Assembly (NCBI RefSeq): GCF_000245735.1
Contig: NZ_AHTH01000050.1
Coordinates: forward strand, 1-59,657
Direction of reading: 5' to 3'
DNA: 59,657 nt
Source of the DNA: Alishewanella jeotgali KCTC 22429
GTDB lineage: Bacteria > Pseudomonadota > Gammaproteobacteria > Enterobacterales > Alteromonadaceae
Shown piece after piece: positions 48,814 to 58,906 of this stretch. Both the position numbers and the translations under genes were made by a program. Under the pieces are notes generated by a model. The model saw only the letters and a program-made list of their open reading frames with translations, did not search any database and was not told the origin of the DNA. Numbering within the stretch: the stretch's first letter is position 1; each line of letters begins with the position of its first letter.

Positions 48814-49011
48814 ATGAAAGCCAAGCAAAGCAAGCAACCGCTCGCAGAGCGTTATTATTATCAGCCTCACACTGTTGATCTTAGCCGACAAGAACGGCGG
48901 GCACTGAGTTTAGTCTGGTCAGAGCCGGATGAAGTCAGGCCGCTGGGCAGTGCAGAGAAAGGCGGTACAGAACAGGACACCGAACACTGTGCAGTGCTCG
49001 GTTATAACTGA
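48814..49011 (+). CDS. Small hypothetical protein
   Basis: A 65-aa protein from the ATG at 48814, with AAGGAG 9 bases upstream. The sequence is polar and basic in the first half (MKAKQSKQPLAERYYYQPHT), then acidic. No family is recognised. A longer frame from 48709 exists but its start lies within the cytochrome gene. It is followed by a strong bidirectional terminator. Confidence 0.65.
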   Translation: MKAKQSKQPLAERYYYQPHTVDLSRQERRALSLVWSEPDEVRPLGSAEKGGTEQDTEHCAVLGYN

Positions 49012-49014
49012 GTT

Positions 49015-49048
49015 AGTCTTTAGCCCGGCTGATGCCGGGCTAAAGACT
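49015..49048. terminator. Bidirectional terminator between convergent genes
   Basis: A perfect 15-bp stem AGTCTTTAGCCCGGC / GCCGGGCTAAAGACT (49015-49029 and 49034-49048) with a TGAT loop. It separates the 65-aa gene (plus) from yebC (minus, stop at 49061). The CTTT/AAAG arms supply a short T-run in either direction. Confidence 0.88.
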
Positions 49049-49060
49049 GACGTTTCAGGC

Positions 49061-49759
49061 TCAGGCCAGACCAACGTAGACGTTTTGCACGTCATCGTCG
49101 TTATCGATAGCGTCTAAAAAGGCTTCTACTTCGGCGCGGGCTGCGTCATCCAGGCTTACCGGGTTATTGGCGCGGTAAACCAGTTTGGCTGAATGTACAT
49201 CATAACCAAACTCTGGTAGCGCTTTGGCAACGGCATCCAGATCGGTGCTTTCGGTTAAGAAAATCACTTCACCGTCTTCGCCTTGTTCAAAATCCTGTGC
49301 GCCGGCTTCAATGGCGGCCAGCTCCATGTCGGCATCGGCTGACGTGGGCACGCCTTCAATTTGTCCGAGATGTTTAAAATCCCAGGATACTGAACCTGAA
49401 CTGCCAAGTTGGCCTTTGCGGAATAAGATGCGCATACTTTGGGCGCTGCGGTTTTTGTTGTCGGTTAAACACTCGACAATAACCGGCACCTGGTGCGGGG
49501 CGAAACCCTCGTAAACCACGGTCTCGTAGTTTACCGGGCCATCCAGCAGGCCCGCACCTTTTTTAATTGCCCGCTCCAGCGTATCTTTTGGCATCGACGC
49601 CTTTTTGGCCGCTTCAATTGCCGAGCGTAATTTGGCGTTCATGCTTGGATCGGCACCATTGCGCGCGGCAACCATAATTTCTTTGGCAAGTTTGGTAAAA
49701 ATACGACCTCTGGCATTGGCCGCATCCATTTTATGCTTGGTTTTCCACTGGGCACCCAT
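49061..49759 (-). CDS. YebC/PmpR family protein
   Basis: A 232-aa protein with the YebC/TACO1 start ([33 protein letters not shown]), the central [20 protein letters not shown], and the C-terminal domain ending [13 protein letters not shown]. YebC proteins are long annotated as transcriptional regulators; recent work indicates a role in translation of difficult sequences such as polyproline. The MGAQWKTK variant resembles the YeeN subgroup. Not linked to ruvABC here, unlike classical yebC. Confidence 0.93.
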   Translation of the reverse strand: MGAQWKTKHKMDAANARGRIFTKLAKEIMVAARNGADPSMNAKLRSAIEAAKKASMPKDTLERAIKKGAGLLDGPVNYETVVYEGFAPHQVPVIVECLTDNKNRSAQSMRILFRKGQLGSSGSVSWDFKHLGQIEGVPTSADADMELAAIEAGAQDFEQGEDGEVIFLTESTDLDAVAKALPEFGYDVHSAKLVYRANNPVSLDDAARAEVEAFLDAIDNDDDVQNVYVGLA

Positions 49760-49901
49760 AACGCATTCCTGTTAAGCTGAAGAAAAATTTCGGTCGGCTA
49801 GTCTAGCGAATTGCAGCCATCGGCTGCAACCGCAGACTGGGGTTTTTTAATCTGGCTAGCCGTTGTTGCCGTAAAGCCTATTTTAATTTTTGAGAGCAGG
49901 T

Positions 49902-50483
49902 ATGAATTTAGCGCATATCCGGGCAGTCGCCTTTGATCTGGATGGGACTCTGGTCGACTCGCGATTGGATTTTGCGGCGATATGTCAGGATATTGGCTGG
50001 CCAGAAGGAACGCCTTTACTGGAGCGGTTGGCTGAACTGGGTGATTGTGCTGAGGCCCGCCGCGCCGCGCAGATTATCTATCAGCATGAAATGCGCGGCG
50101 CCGAGCAGGCGTCCTGGATGCCGGGCGCGGCGGCATGTCTGCAGCATCTTATTGCGCAGCAGCTGCCGTTGGCGATTCTAACTCGTAATATGCGTGATGC
50201 CACCCGCTTAATGCTACAACGGTTGCAGATCCCGGTATCGCTGGTATTAACCCGGGAAGACTGCGCGGCCAAGCCGGATCCGGCCGGCTTGCATAGCATC
50301 GCTGAATACTATGCCATCCCTTGTCAGCAGCTGTTGTACGTTGGGGACTATCTCTTTGATCTGCAAACTGCCAGTAACGCCGGCGCCTGGTCTTGCTTGT
50401 ATCTTAATGATACGAATCAGCATTTCAAACCACTGGCCCACTATCATATTCAGCACTTTAACGAGTTGGCCCAGGCGTTTTAG
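49902..50483 (+). CDS. HAD-family hydrolase
   Basis: A 193-aa HAD phosphatase. Motif I VAFDLDGTLVDS, motif II LTRNM, motif III/IV region KPDPAGLHSIAEYYAI...LLYVGDYLFDLQTA; all catalytic residues are present, with a helical cap between. Start at ATG 49902 because AGCAGG lies just upstream. It is of the phosphoglycolate-phosphatase-like subgroup; the substrate cannot be assigned from sequence. Confidence 0.9.
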   Translation: MNLAHIRAVAFDLDGTLVDSRLDFAAICQDIGWPEGTPLLERLAELGDCAEARRAAQIIYQHEMRGAEQASWMPGAAACLQHLIAQQLPLAILTRNMRDATRLMLQRLQIPVSLVLTREDCAAKPDPAGLHSIAEYYAIPCQQLLYVGDYLFDLQTASNAGAWSCLYLNDTNQHFKPLAHYHIQHFNELAQAF

Positions 50484-50576
50484 TAGGCAAATGGTTAATC
50501 AGCCAGCAACGGTTGTTATTCCGCACCGGGCGCACTATAGTGGTTGTATAAGAACAACCTGAAAAAAAGGTGCAGA

Positions 50577-51566
50577 GTGCTGGCGCGGTTAAAGGACAAT
50601 TTCTATCTGGCAATGATTAGCCTGGTCGGCCTGATAATCACATTATTTGTTACACCTTATGCAATTTACCGGCTAAGTACCGGTAATCTGATTGTGGGTA
50701 TCGCTGACTTATTGATCGTGTCGTCTGCTATTGCCGCTGTGATTTACGCCTGGCGCACCGGTGATACGGTGCGCCCCGGTAAGTTTCTGGCGGTGGTGTT
50801 TTGTGCCGGAGCCGTTATTGTCTGCCTGAACCTGGGCATCAGTGGTGTATTCTGGATTTATCCGCTACTGGTGTTTATCTTTTTTCTGGCCGCGCCACTG
50901 ACCGCAGTTCTGCTGTCAATGGCGATGCTTGGGGTATTAATTGCTACCGATTTGCTGTGGCCAACTACCATTTTTGAAAGCCACTATCAACTGACGGCCT
51001 TTGCGGTCACGGCCTTTATCTCCAGCTTTTTCGCCTATGTGTTTGCCTATCGTACCCAATTACAACGCAACGAACTAAAACAGCTGGCCAGCATTGATAG
51101 CCTGACTGGCGCCGGTAATCGTCATACTTTAAATGCCGAACTGGAGCTGGCGGTACAGTTAAAACAAAAACTGGGTAGCCGTTTTGGCGTGATCCTGTTT
51201 GATTTGGACCATTTTAAGCAAATTAATGATAACTATGGCCACCGCATTGGTGACGATATGTTGATCCGTTTGGTGCCGCTTATTGCCAGTACGCTAAGAC
51301 AAAGTGATCGGGTCTTCCGCTATGGCGGCGAGGAGTTTCTGGTGTTACTGCGTGATATGCAAGCGGAGGATTTGCCCTTGCTGGCTGAAAAAATCCGCCA
51401 GCGGGTAGAAGCGCAATTACTGCTGCCAGATGGCAAGGCGGTGACCTTGTCGGCAGGCACCGCCATGTTACAAACGGCGGAAGATTGGGAGCAATGGTTG
51501 CACCGGGCGGATATGGCACTGTATCAGGCCAAACATCAGGGCCGCAACCAGGTGGTTGCAGCCTGA
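50577..51566 (+). CDS. Membrane-bound diguanylate cyclase (GGDEF)
   Basis: About 329 aa from the GTG at 50577, which has AAGG upstream; a TTG at 50544 would add 11 residues. Six hydrophobic segments fill residues 10-160 (integral membrane sensor of unknown type). The C-terminal GGDEF domain contains LFDLDHFKQINDNYGH, RYGGEEFLVLL (active-site GGEEF at about 250) and an RxxD inhibitory site exactly five residues before it (RQSD). It should make cyclic di-GMP and be product-inhibited. Confidence 0.93.
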   Translation: MLARLKDNFYLAMISLVGLIITLFVTPYAIYRLSTGNLIVGIADLLIVSSAIAAVIYAWRTGDTVRPGKFLAVVFCAGAVIVCLNLGISGVFWIYPLLVFIFFLAAPLTAVLLSMAMLGVLIATDLLWPTTIFESHYQLTAFAVTAFISSFFAYVFAYRTQLQRNELKQLASIDSLTGAGNRHTLNAELELAVQLKQKLGSRFGVILFDLDHFKQINDNYGHRIGDDMLIRLVPLIASTLRQSDRVFRYGGEEFLVLLRDMQAEDLPLLAEKIRQRVEAQLLLPDGKAVTLSAGTAMLQTAEDWEQWLHRADMALYQAKHQGRNQVVAA

Positions 51567-51571
51567 TTTTA

Positions 51572-54500
51572 TTACGGAACCGGGCAACCGGCCTGCGGCC
51601 GTAGCAATGGCATTAACAGCGGCGACATGCCATTAAGTACCTGCAGTGGCAGTGCCGAGGTAAAGAAATACTCTTCAGCGGCGTTACCCGGCAGATAAAC
51701 CGAAATTACCCCAAAATGCCGCTCTCCCAGATAGAATGCGAAAGTAGCAGTGCGGTTCAAGGCCCGCGACTGCACGGTTTCGCCGCGGCTGTTGACGGTA
51801 CTGATCCTGTTATCACCAGTGCCGGTTTTACCGCCAATCAGCGGCAGTTGCGGTGCATTCGGTAAGCTAAAGTACTGTTGTAAACGCCGGCCCGTGCCTT
51901 GCTGTACAACCCCGGCCAGATTTTCTCTTAGGACCTGTGCCACCTCAGGCAGCATAACCCGTTCCATTTCGACTTCGGTGCGGGCCAGGCTAACGGCATA
52001 GGGCGTATCGCGACCAAAATCCAATGATTCAACACGGAACATCGGTAAACGGCGGCCGCCGTTTTGGATAATGCCCATCAACTCCGCTAACGCGGCCGGA
52101 CGATCGCCTGAGCTACCCAGCGCAGTCGCCAGAGACGGGACCAGGAAGTCGAATGGATAACCCAGCCGTTGCCAGCGCTGATGAATATCCCAGAAGGCTT
52201 CAATTTCCAGCATAGTGCGAATGCGGTTATCCCGGGCGCTACGGGACTGAGTGCGGAACAGCCACTGATAGGCCTGTTGGCGTACATCAGCACTTAAACT
52301 GATGGCCTCCGACAGCGTCGGATTGGGTTGTTGCTGTAAATAACCGAGTAACCATAATTCCAGCGGGTGACTGCGGGCCAGATAAGCCTGATCCGGTAAA
52401 CTGAACTCGGTCGGCGCATATTTGCGGTACAGTTGCCGCCACTGCGCAACCGTTAGCGGGTTATCGGCAAAGCGTTGTTGCATAAAGCGGATAAAGTCCG
52501 CCTCGTTGACATCCGGGTAGATAAACCGATAGCCGGCGCTTAAGCGGTCCGGGGTTTGCCGTAAGCCATTTAAGAACACTTCCAGCCGCTGCTCAGTCGT
52601 TAAGCGGTGGTACTTACGCCAGAAGCGTTGTAAAAAGCTAACCCCTTCTTTATCGGCAAAGCGACGTAGATACTGATCACGGCGCGGATCATTATCATTT
52701 TTCAGTAGCTGATAACTGCTACTTTCACCGTGATAAATACTGTAGTTAACAATTTCCTGGGTTAAACGAACAAAGGGTAGGTTAATCGACTCATACAACG
52801 CCTGTCGCATTGTCGGCACCATCCGATCTTCCTCGCGGCGGAAGTTGCTAAAGGTATGCAGGCCGCCACCGGTAAAGAAACTCATCCGTGGATCGGCTGA
52901 AAATTCACGGTCCATCGCCGCGTTGAGCATCGTCAGTAAAGTCACACCGGGGTTTGCAATCAGATAATTAATCGCCCATTGCGATAATTGATCCTGCGGT
53001 GCAATTTCCAGTAATGCCAGCGAACTGACCGGTTGCTCAGAATAAGTCTGATGCAGCTCAGCAACGATTTCCAGATAAGTAGTCAGCATCCGTAACTTGG
53101 CGGTAGAGCCCAGTTCCAGCTTGCCACCTTCATTTAAATCAAAGGGTTGCTCAGCATGGTTATCGGTTTGTACCCGCAGCTTATTGCCGGTGGGCGTGCT
53201 CTCATACAGGGTAAAGCTGTATTTTACGCCGCGCAGCTGGTCTTCCCGTAATAAGCGCGGGCCGATAATACCGGCTTGCTGGGCCGGTGCTAATTGCTCC
53301 AGCCGCTCCAGATAGCGTTTAATTTGTTGTTGCAGCGCCAGATCCAGGGTGGTTTGTACCGTCAGATCCAAACGATCGGTTTGGTACAGGGTGCGCTCCA
53401 GCAAGGCTGCAATACGGTTACGCACCAGCAGTGCGGTTTTGTCCAGCTGTGGCCGTGGTGTTGTGGCAGCGCTTTGGAAGCTCAGCCGCTGCGCCATTGC
53501 CTGCTCCAGCCAGTTTTGGTTGATAATATTGGCCTGGCGCAGTAAGCGTAAATGGCTGTCGACCAGCTGCTCCAGCTCGGCGCGGCCTTGCAACAGATAA
53601 AAGCTTGGCCGGCGCTGGGCAATAATCAGCGCCATAACCTGCCGTAATGCTAAGCCATGAGCCGGCGTCGCCGTACTGTCTTTTAACAGCTGATTGACCC
53701 GGGCCGGATCGGCACCAAACCAGGCGTGCAGACCATCGGCCATACCATGCACCTCGCCGGCTTGCGGTGTCGCTGCCAGCGGTACCGTATTGATATAATC
53801 CAGCGCAATTTGTTTGCGCCTTTCCATGGTTTCCCGGGCTGGCTGATAAGCGCGCACCGATGCTGAGACCATCTGCTGCAGCTTATCCAGGGCGTCGGCG
53901 GTGAAGCCTTGATTAGAGTGCCGGTATTTTTCAATTTGCGTTGCCAGCGTACTGCCACCCGCTGCCGCCGCATCGCGTCCGAGCAGCTTTTTGGTTTGCG
54001 CCAGCACCGCAGCACCCAGGCGAGACCAGTCTACAGCAGGGTTGGCAAAGGGCGTTACCTGGAACAGGTCACGGTTTTCGACATAGAGTAGGGCTCGCAA
54101 TAATAATGGCGCGACGTCGTCAAAATGTGGGTATTGAAACTCCGGCTTATGAAAGCTAAACAGTGCATCCTGACGGCAATCAAAAATTTGCAGGCCCCAC
54201 TGGCTTTTTTGAGCGTAGGGTGGATAAAAGCCCCAGTCGGCATAGCGTTGCAGTGCCGGTGAAAAGCGGCTTTGCTCTGTAATGCTATAGCCTTGTTGTT
54301 GCAGGCTACTCAGCCAGTGCGGCAGATTGCTGTAGCCAGCACGCTGGTCAAAAGGACCGCCTTGCGGATAAACCGGTGCTTCGTCTTCAGGTGCCGGCCC
54401 CTTGCCCTGACTAAAGGTCAGCTGCTGCGCCAGATAGTGCCAGACTTTAGATTGCAGCACACTGCTGCGCATTTCCTGATAGGCCAGGCCCGCCAGTAAA

Positions 54501-54691
54501 ATCAGCAACAATAACCAGAGCAACCATTTTAGCGGCCGCCAGTTAATAGGTTGTTTGGGGCCTGTCGCTGCCGGGCGGGCGCGCGGCGCGGCGTTATCCC
54601 GAACATTATCGAAATTGCGCCGATTAATTAGTGGTGGCGCGTCTAAAGGTGCATCACCTAGTCGGGGTTCAACCCTTTGCTGATCTGACAT
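51572..54691 (-). CDS. Bifunctional penicillin-binding protein-like transglycosylase/transpeptidase
   Basis: A 1039-aa protein. Cytoplasmic tail, one membrane helix at about 55-70, then a GT51 transglycosylase domain (LLYVENRDLF at about 202, AAGGSTLATQIEKYR at about 245) and a transpeptidase domain with STAK at 529 and KTG at about 955. A long insertion (about 560-900) separates these, and the GT51 Glu-context is slightly unusual (ENRDLF for the usual EDxxF), as in the less common class A PBP relatives. Peptidoglycan synthesis in the periplasm is inferred. It lies 8 bp downstream of hemH. Confidence 0.88.
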   Translation of the reverse strand: MSDQQRVEPRLGDAPLDAPPLINRRNFDNVRDNAAPRARPAATGPKQPINWRPLKWLLWLLLLILLAGLAYQEMRSSVLQSKVWHYLAQQLTFSQGKGPAPEDEAPVYPQGGPFDQRAGYSNLPHWLSSLQQQGYSITEQSRFSPALQRYADWGFYPPYAQKSQWGLQIFDCRQDALFSFHKPEFQYPHFDDVAPLLLRALLYVENRDLFQVTPFANPAVDWSRLGAAVLAQTKKLLGRDAAAAGGSTLATQIEKYRHSNQGFTADALDKLQQMVSASVRAYQPARETMERRKQIALDYINTVPLAATPQAGEVHGMADGLHAWFGADPARVNQLLKDSTATPAHGLALRQVMALIIAQRRPSFYLLQGRAELEQLVDSHLRLLRQANIINQNWLEQAMAQRLSFQSAATTPRPQLDKTALLVRNRIAALLERTLYQTDRLDLTVQTTLDLALQQQIKRYLERLEQLAPAQQAGIIGPRLLREDQLRGVKYSFTLYESTPTGNKLRVQTDNHAEQPFDLNEGGKLELGSTAKLRMLTTYLEIVAELHQTYSEQPVSSLALLEIAPQDQLSQWAINYLIANPGVTLLTMLNAAMDREFSADPRMSFFTGGGLHTFSNFRREEDRMVPTMRQALYESINLPFVRLTQEIVNYSIYHGESSSYQLLKNDNDPRRDQYLRRFADKEGVSFLQRFWRKYHRLTTEQRLEVFLNGLRQTPDRLSAGYRFIYPDVNEADFIRFMQQRFADNPLTVAQWRQLYRKYAPTEFSLPDQAYLARSHPLELWLLGYLQQQPNPTLSEAISLSADVRQQAYQWLFRTQSRSARDNRIRTMLEIEAFWDIHQRWQRLGYPFDFLVPSLATALGSSGDRPAALAELMGIIQNGGRRLPMFRVESLDFGRDTPYAVSLARTEVEMERVMLPEVAQVLRENLAGVVQQGTGRRLQQYFSLPNAPQLPLIGGKTGTGDNRISTVNSRGETVQSRALNRTATFAFYLGERHFGVISVYLPGNAAEEYFFTSALPLQVLNGMSPLLMPLLRPQAGCPVP

Positions 54692-54699
54692 AATCTGAC

Positions 54700-55782
54700 T
54701 TACTGCACTTCCTGTGGATTAAGCTGTTGGGCTCTGGCTAAGCGCTCAGGATCGGCAGTTAGCTGCCAGCCCTGTAAATTATCAATAATAAGCTGGCTTA
54801 GAGCCTGGATATGGTCCGGTCGATCATTTAGCGCGCTGATATATTCATAGCGCTTACCGCCGGCATGTTCAAAGTATTCTTTATTTTCTTCGCCAATTTC
54901 TTCGATGGTTTCCAGACAATCGGCGGAGAAACCCGGGCAAAATACCTGCACCGAACTGACTCCTTGTGCCGGTAAGGCCTTTAAGGTTTCATCGGTATAG
55001 GGTTTCAGCCATTCTTCACGGCCGAAGCGTGATTGAAAGGTGGTTACATACTGCTCGGGCTTAAGCTGTAACGCTTCAGCAATCAGCCGCGAGGTTTTAT
55101 AACACTCGCAGTGATAGGGATCGCCGTTCATTAAATAGCGTTTCGGGATGCCATGATAAGAAAATAGCAACTTATCGGCCTGACCATGCTGCTGCCAGTG
55201 TTCTCTGATACGGTTGGCACAGGCGGCAATATAGGCCGGATAATCATGATAATGGCTGATAAAGCGCAGCTCGGGCAGCCAGCGCCGCTGCATAAAATCG
55301 CGTGCTAACTCGTCAAAGCTTGAGGCCGAGGTCGAAGCTGAATACTGTGGATACAAGGGTAGGACAATCAACTTGCGGACCCCTTGTTGCATCATCCGCT
55401 CAAGAACTGACTGAAAACTGGGGTTGCCGTAGCGCATGGCAAAGTCGACCACCAGATCCGGATAGCCCCGTGTTGCCAATTCGGCAGCCACAGCTTTAGT
55501 TTGACTGACAGTATGAAACAGTAGCGGCGAGCCTTGGTCAGTAAATACCGTTTGATAAGCCTTGGCCGAGCGGCGCGGCCGGATATTTAAAATGACGCCA
55601 TTTAAAATAAACCACCACAACAGGCGCGGCACTTCAACGACCCGGGGATCGGATAGAAACTGCTTTAAGTAGCGTTTTAATGCTTTTGGGTTAGCTTCAT
55701 CCGGTGTACCGAGGTTGGTTAACAATACCCCGATCTTATCGGCTCTGGCGTGACTAAAATCTTTACTATTAATAAATCCCAT
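54700..55782 (-). CDS. hemH: Ferrochelatase
   Basis: A 360-aa ferrochelatase. KIGVLLTNLGTPDE at the N-terminus, LPLYPQYSASTSAS, FSYHGIPKRYLMNGDPYHCECY with the metal-binding His, and FQSRFGREEWLKPYTD with the conserved Glu. It inserts iron into protoporphyrin IX, the last step of haem synthesis, at the inner face of the membrane. The C-terminal 30 residues extend slightly beyond the E. coli enzyme. It is followed closely by the PBP-like gene. Confidence 0.96.
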   Translation of the reverse strand: MGFINSKDFSHARADKIGVLLTNLGTPDEANPKALKRYLKQFLSDPRVVEVPRLLWWFILNGVILNIRPRRSAKAYQTVFTDQGSPLLFHTVSQTKAVAAELATRGYPDLVVDFAMRYGNPSFQSVLERMMQQGVRKLIVLPLYPQYSASTSASSFDELARDFMQRRWLPELRFISHYHDYPAYIAACANRIREHWQQHGQADKLLFSYHGIPKRYLMNGDPYHCECYKTSRLIAEALQLKPEQYVTTFQSRFGREEWLKPYTDETLKALPAQGVSSVQVFCPGFSADCLETIEEIGEENKEYFEHAGGKRYEYISALNDRPDHIQALSQLIIDNLQGWQLTADPERLARAQQLNPQEVQ

Positions 55783-55987
55783 AAGACGCTGTGCTCCTGA
55801 TTATACTTAAGCCGGCATTACGGCGAAGGAGCCCCGTTAGATCGCCCGGCTTTAAAGTGATCTTAGCAGTTTCAGCTGCGTAAACCTATGACTGAAACAG
55901 AATATTTAGCATCACTGGTCAGACCGCACTCCGGTACCGGTACGAGGTCTAACCTGTTAAGGTGTAATAGATATCAGGGAGAACTGA

Positions 55988-56425
55988 ATGCGTAGAATCC
56001 TCGTTTTTTTGCTGGCAGTGTTATTGGCGGCCAGTGCCGGCTCTATGATCCAAAGCCTGGTGAATCTGCAGGCCATCGCCGCACTGGCAGGGCCCGTTGC
56101 CACCGCTGATCAACTGAGTACCCTCTGGTTTGATTTAAGGCACTTTATGCCAGTACTGGCGGCGATTTTCCTGCCTATTATGTTGTTGAGTTTAATCGCC
56201 GCCCGGTTACTGCTTAACCGCACACCTTTGATTAAAGCCCCTACGGTGTTTGCTATTACCGTCCTTGCCACCTGGCTGGCGTTATCTGTAATTAATCAGC
56301 TGGCACCGATGCCCACCCTAATAGCATTAAACCGCACCTTAGCAGGCACCCTGATGTTGCTTGCCTGCAGTGGTCTGGGCGCTGTTTTCTATCATTATTT
56401 TAGTCGTAGCAGGAGTGTTTCATGA
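55988..56425 (+). CDS. Four-helix membrane protein, unknown
   Basis: A 145-aa integral membrane protein with about four hydrophobic helices (ILVFLLAVLLAASAGSMIQSL, FMPVLAAIFLPIMLLSLIAA, VFAITVLATWLALSVI, TLMLLACSGLGAVFYHY). AGGGAG lies 6-7 bases before the ATG. It overlaps the PQQ-dehydrogenase gene by 4 bp, so the two are translationally coupled. No family is recognised; it may anchor or assist the dehydrogenase (inference). Confidence 0.8.
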   Translation: MRRILVFLLAVLLAASAGSMIQSLVNLQAIAALAGPVATADQLSTLWFDLRHFMPVLAAIFLPIMLLSLIAARLLLNRTPLIKAPTVFAITVLATWLALSVINQLAPMPTLIALNRTLAGTLMLLACSGLGAVFYHYFSRSRSVS

Positions 56426-57534
56426 GCCTGAACCGCACCTTATTGCTTTCTCTGGCGTTAAGTTTGTCGCCAAACCTGATTGCCGCAGCATCTTTAGCAA
56501 CCGAGCCAAAAGTTCAAATCCTGGCTGAAGGATTGGAATTTCCCTGGTCACTCAGTTTTTTGCCCTCTGGCGGCTTTTTGCTAACTGAGCGCAGCGGTCA
56601 GTTAGTCACCCTGGGTAGCGATGGTCAGGTGTTGCAAAAGTTGGATGTTAACTTACCGGATCTCTATGCCGCTTCACAGGGGGGCTTATTAGAGGTGCTG
56701 CTCGCTGAGGATTTCGCACAAAGTGGCCGTCTTTTTTTAAGCTATGTCTGCGGCACGGCTAACGCCAACAGTGTTTGTCTGGCCAGTGCCAACTGGCAGG
56801 ACAATCAGCTGACTGATGTAAAACAAATTTTCCGGGCAACTCCGGATCGGCGTGGTGCGGCGCACTATGGCGGCCGGATGGTGCAGCTACCGGATCAAAG
56901 CCTGGTACTGACCTTAGGTGATGGCTTTGATTATCGTGAGCAAGCCCAGAATAAAGCCAATCATCTGGGGAAAATCGTACGTTTGCAGCAGGATGGCAGT
57001 GTGCCAGCGGATAACCCCTTTGTCGGGCAAGCGGCTGTTGCCGCCGAGATTTTTACGCTCGGGCATCGAAATGTGCAGGGCATTGTCTATGATGCAGCAA
57101 CCGGTAAATTGTGGAGTCACGAACATGGTCCCAAAGGTGGCGATGAGCTGAACCTGCTACAAGCCGGTGTTAATTACGGCTGGCCGGTGGCGACCACAGG
57201 TATTGATTATACCGGCGCCCGGATTTCCCCCTTTACCCGCTTTACTGGAATGGCTGAGCCGGTATATCAGTGGTCACCTTCGATTGCCCCAGCCGGGATG
57301 ACGCTGTATCGCGGCGAGGCTTTCCCGCAGTATCAGGGCAATATCTTGATTACGGCTTTAGCGGGCAAGGCTTTGCACCGGTTGGTACTGGACGGTGATA
57401 AGGTGGTGGAGGAAGAAAAGCTGCTCACTGAACTCGACAGCCGTTTGCGTGATGTGCGCACCGGTCCTGACGGCTTAATCTATATTCTGACCGACGGCCC
57501 AGCCGGCAAGTTACTGCGCCTAACCCCGCAGTAA
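56422..57534 (+). CDS. PQQ-dependent sugar dehydrogenase (soluble, YliI-like)
   Basis: A 370-aa protein with an N-terminal signal peptide (residues 1-24). Beta-propeller motifs of the GSDH/aldose sugar dehydrogenase family: GLEFPWSLSFLPSGGFLLTERSGQL, RRGAAHYGGRMV, TLGHRNVQGIVYDAATGKLW, SHEHGPKGGDELNLL (PQQ/calcium site region). Periplasmic oxidation of aldoses is the family function. The preceding four-helix protein gene overlaps by 4 bp. It belongs to the YliI/Asd type rather than membrane-bound Gcd. Confidence 0.93.
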   Translation: MSLNRTLLLSLALSLSPNLIAAASLATEPKVQILAEGLEFPWSLSFLPSGGFLLTERSGQLVTLGSDGQVLQKLDVNLPDLYAASQGGLLEVLLAEDFAQSGRLFLSYVCGTANANSVCLASANWQDNQLTDVKQIFRATPDRRGAAHYGGRMVQLPDQSLVLTLGDGFDYREQAQNKANHLGKIVRLQQDGSVPADNPFVGQAAVAAEIFTLGHRNVQGIVYDAATGKLWSHEHGPKGGDELNLLQAGVNYGWPVATTGIDYTGARISPFTRFTGMAEPVYQWSPSIAPAGMTLYRGEAFPQYQGNILITALAGKALHRLVLDGDKVVEEEKLLTELDSRLRDVRTGPDGLIYILTDGPAGKLLRLTPQ

Positions 57535-57611
57535 CTTATCCACAGCACTCCCATTTTTTCCGCAAAATCAGGGTCTGACCAGTTTATCCACAGCACTATA
57601 TGAACGCCTCC

Positions 57612-57889
57612 TTTGCAAGGGTTTTTAACGTGTGCTGAGTTTGGATGGGCTGCGGCACTATATCCGGTCTTATTAATGCGGGGCGCGCCCCCGCTGACCC
57701 TAATGATTTCCGCGACTTTAGTCCTTACACTCCGGACGGTATTTAAACCCTTGCTGTGCCCAGGTTACTAAAGTATGGTCTTACCAATTTTCATCACACG
57801 TCAGGCGCCCTGACAAATCGTTGCGAACGTTTTCGCGCTAAACAGTTTTACATCATTTATCGTTAATCATTATGGTTAACCGGCTTCGA
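57612..57889. ncRNA. Non-coding segment of the IS1111-type element, candidate guide (bridge/seek) RNA
   Basis: 278 bp between the transposase stop and the inverted repeat contain no gene. IS1111-type elements are reported to encode their target-guiding RNA downstream of the recombinase, which is this position. Internal dyads are visible (GGGGCGCGCCCC at about 57679). Assignment is from the family rule and not from a detected motif. Confidence 0.4.
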
Positions 57890-58906
57890 TTAACTCACCT
57901 GTGAATACAGGTTCTCGTCGTACTCGACGTCTTTGCTTAACAATGCCCAAACAACTCTGGCTGTTTTATTGGCTAACGCCAGAAGTACCACATTCTTTGG
58001 CCTACGAATAAGGAGCCCCTGCAACCACTCACTTGGGTGTTTATTATGTGTGATGGCCGAGCGGGCGCCGTGTACCAATAAGGTCCGCACATAGGTATCG
58101 CCCCGTTTGCTAATGCCATGAAGCTTTACTTTGCCGCCTGAGCCCGTTTGTTTCGGGACTAAGCCCAACCAGGCGGAGAGCTCACGTCCTGATTTAAACT
58201 GGCTGACATCACCTACGGTGGCAACAATAGCCGTCGCACTTAATACGCCAATACCCGGCACCTTACCCAGCCGCTGACATTGCGGACAACGCTTAAAGTA
58301 AGCCGTAATGTGCTGCTCTAACCCGGCAATATCCTCATCCAGTTTGTTGATATAGGCCAGGCGCTCATATAACCGGTCAACGAATTCCTTGGGAACACTT
58401 TGTGATAACGTCTCCAGGCAGCCGGCTATCTCACGTTTAAAAGCCGCTCTGCCTTTCGCTATGACCAGTCCAAACTCAGCCAAAAAGCCTCTTACTGCAT
58501 TGATGCTACCCGTACGGGTTTTTATCAGATACTCGCGCATCCGGTGTGCCGCGAGTGCTGCTTGCTGCTCAACACTTTTTACTGCCACAAAACGCATCTG
58601 GGGTTGCTGTACTGCGGTCCAAATCGCCTGAGCATCGACCATGTCATTCTTATTGCCAATAACAAAGGGTTTGACTTTATGGGCAGCAATTAACCGTACC
58701 TGGTGCCCCATCTGCTGAAAACAGCGGCCCCAGTGATGCGCACCACTGCAGGCTTCCATGGCAATCAGTGATGACGTCTTATTGCTGAACCACTCCAAAA
58801 AGTGCTGTCGTTTCACCTTCTCTGAGCGCGCTTTGCCTGCTTTGTCTACCCAGTGGATTTGAAAAACATCTTTTGCAATATCAACGCCGAATACATTAAG
58901 CTTCAT
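57890..58906 (-). CDS. IS110-family (IS1111 subgroup) transposase
   Basis: A 338-aa recombinase with the DEDD domain: GVDIAKDVFQIHWV (D), LIAMEACSGAHHW (E) and NDMVDAQAIW (D, D). The C-terminal Tnp20 domain contains GKVPGIGVLSATAIVATVG and the catalytic Ser in KQTGSGGKVKLHG. Full length and intact. Upstream (58910-58976) an 11-bp inverted repeat GGATACCCCTG/CAGGGGTATCC spans the start region. Confidence 0.95.
   Translation of the reverse strand: MKLNVFGVDIAKDVFQIHWVDKAGKARSEKVKRQHFLEWFSNKTSSLIAMEACSGAHHWGRCFQQMGHQVRLIAAHKVKPFVIGNKNDMVDAQAIWTAVQQPQMRFVAVKSVEQQAALAAHRMREYLIKTRTGSINAVRGFLAEFGLVIAKGRAAFKREIAGCLETLSQSVPKEFVDRLYERLAYINKLDEDIAGLEQHITAYFKRCPQCQRLGKVPGIGVLSATAIVATVGDVSQFKSGRELSAWLGLVPKQTGSGGKVKLHGISKRGDTYVRTLLVHGARSAITHNKHPSEWLQGLLIRRPKNVVLLALANKTARVVWALLSKDVEYDENLYSQVS

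Noticed and set aside
57536..57592. A possible replication origin because of two TTATCCACA boxes.
   Set aside because: There is no AT-rich unwinding region, dnaA/dnaN gene or box cluster. The boxes sit beside an IS flank.
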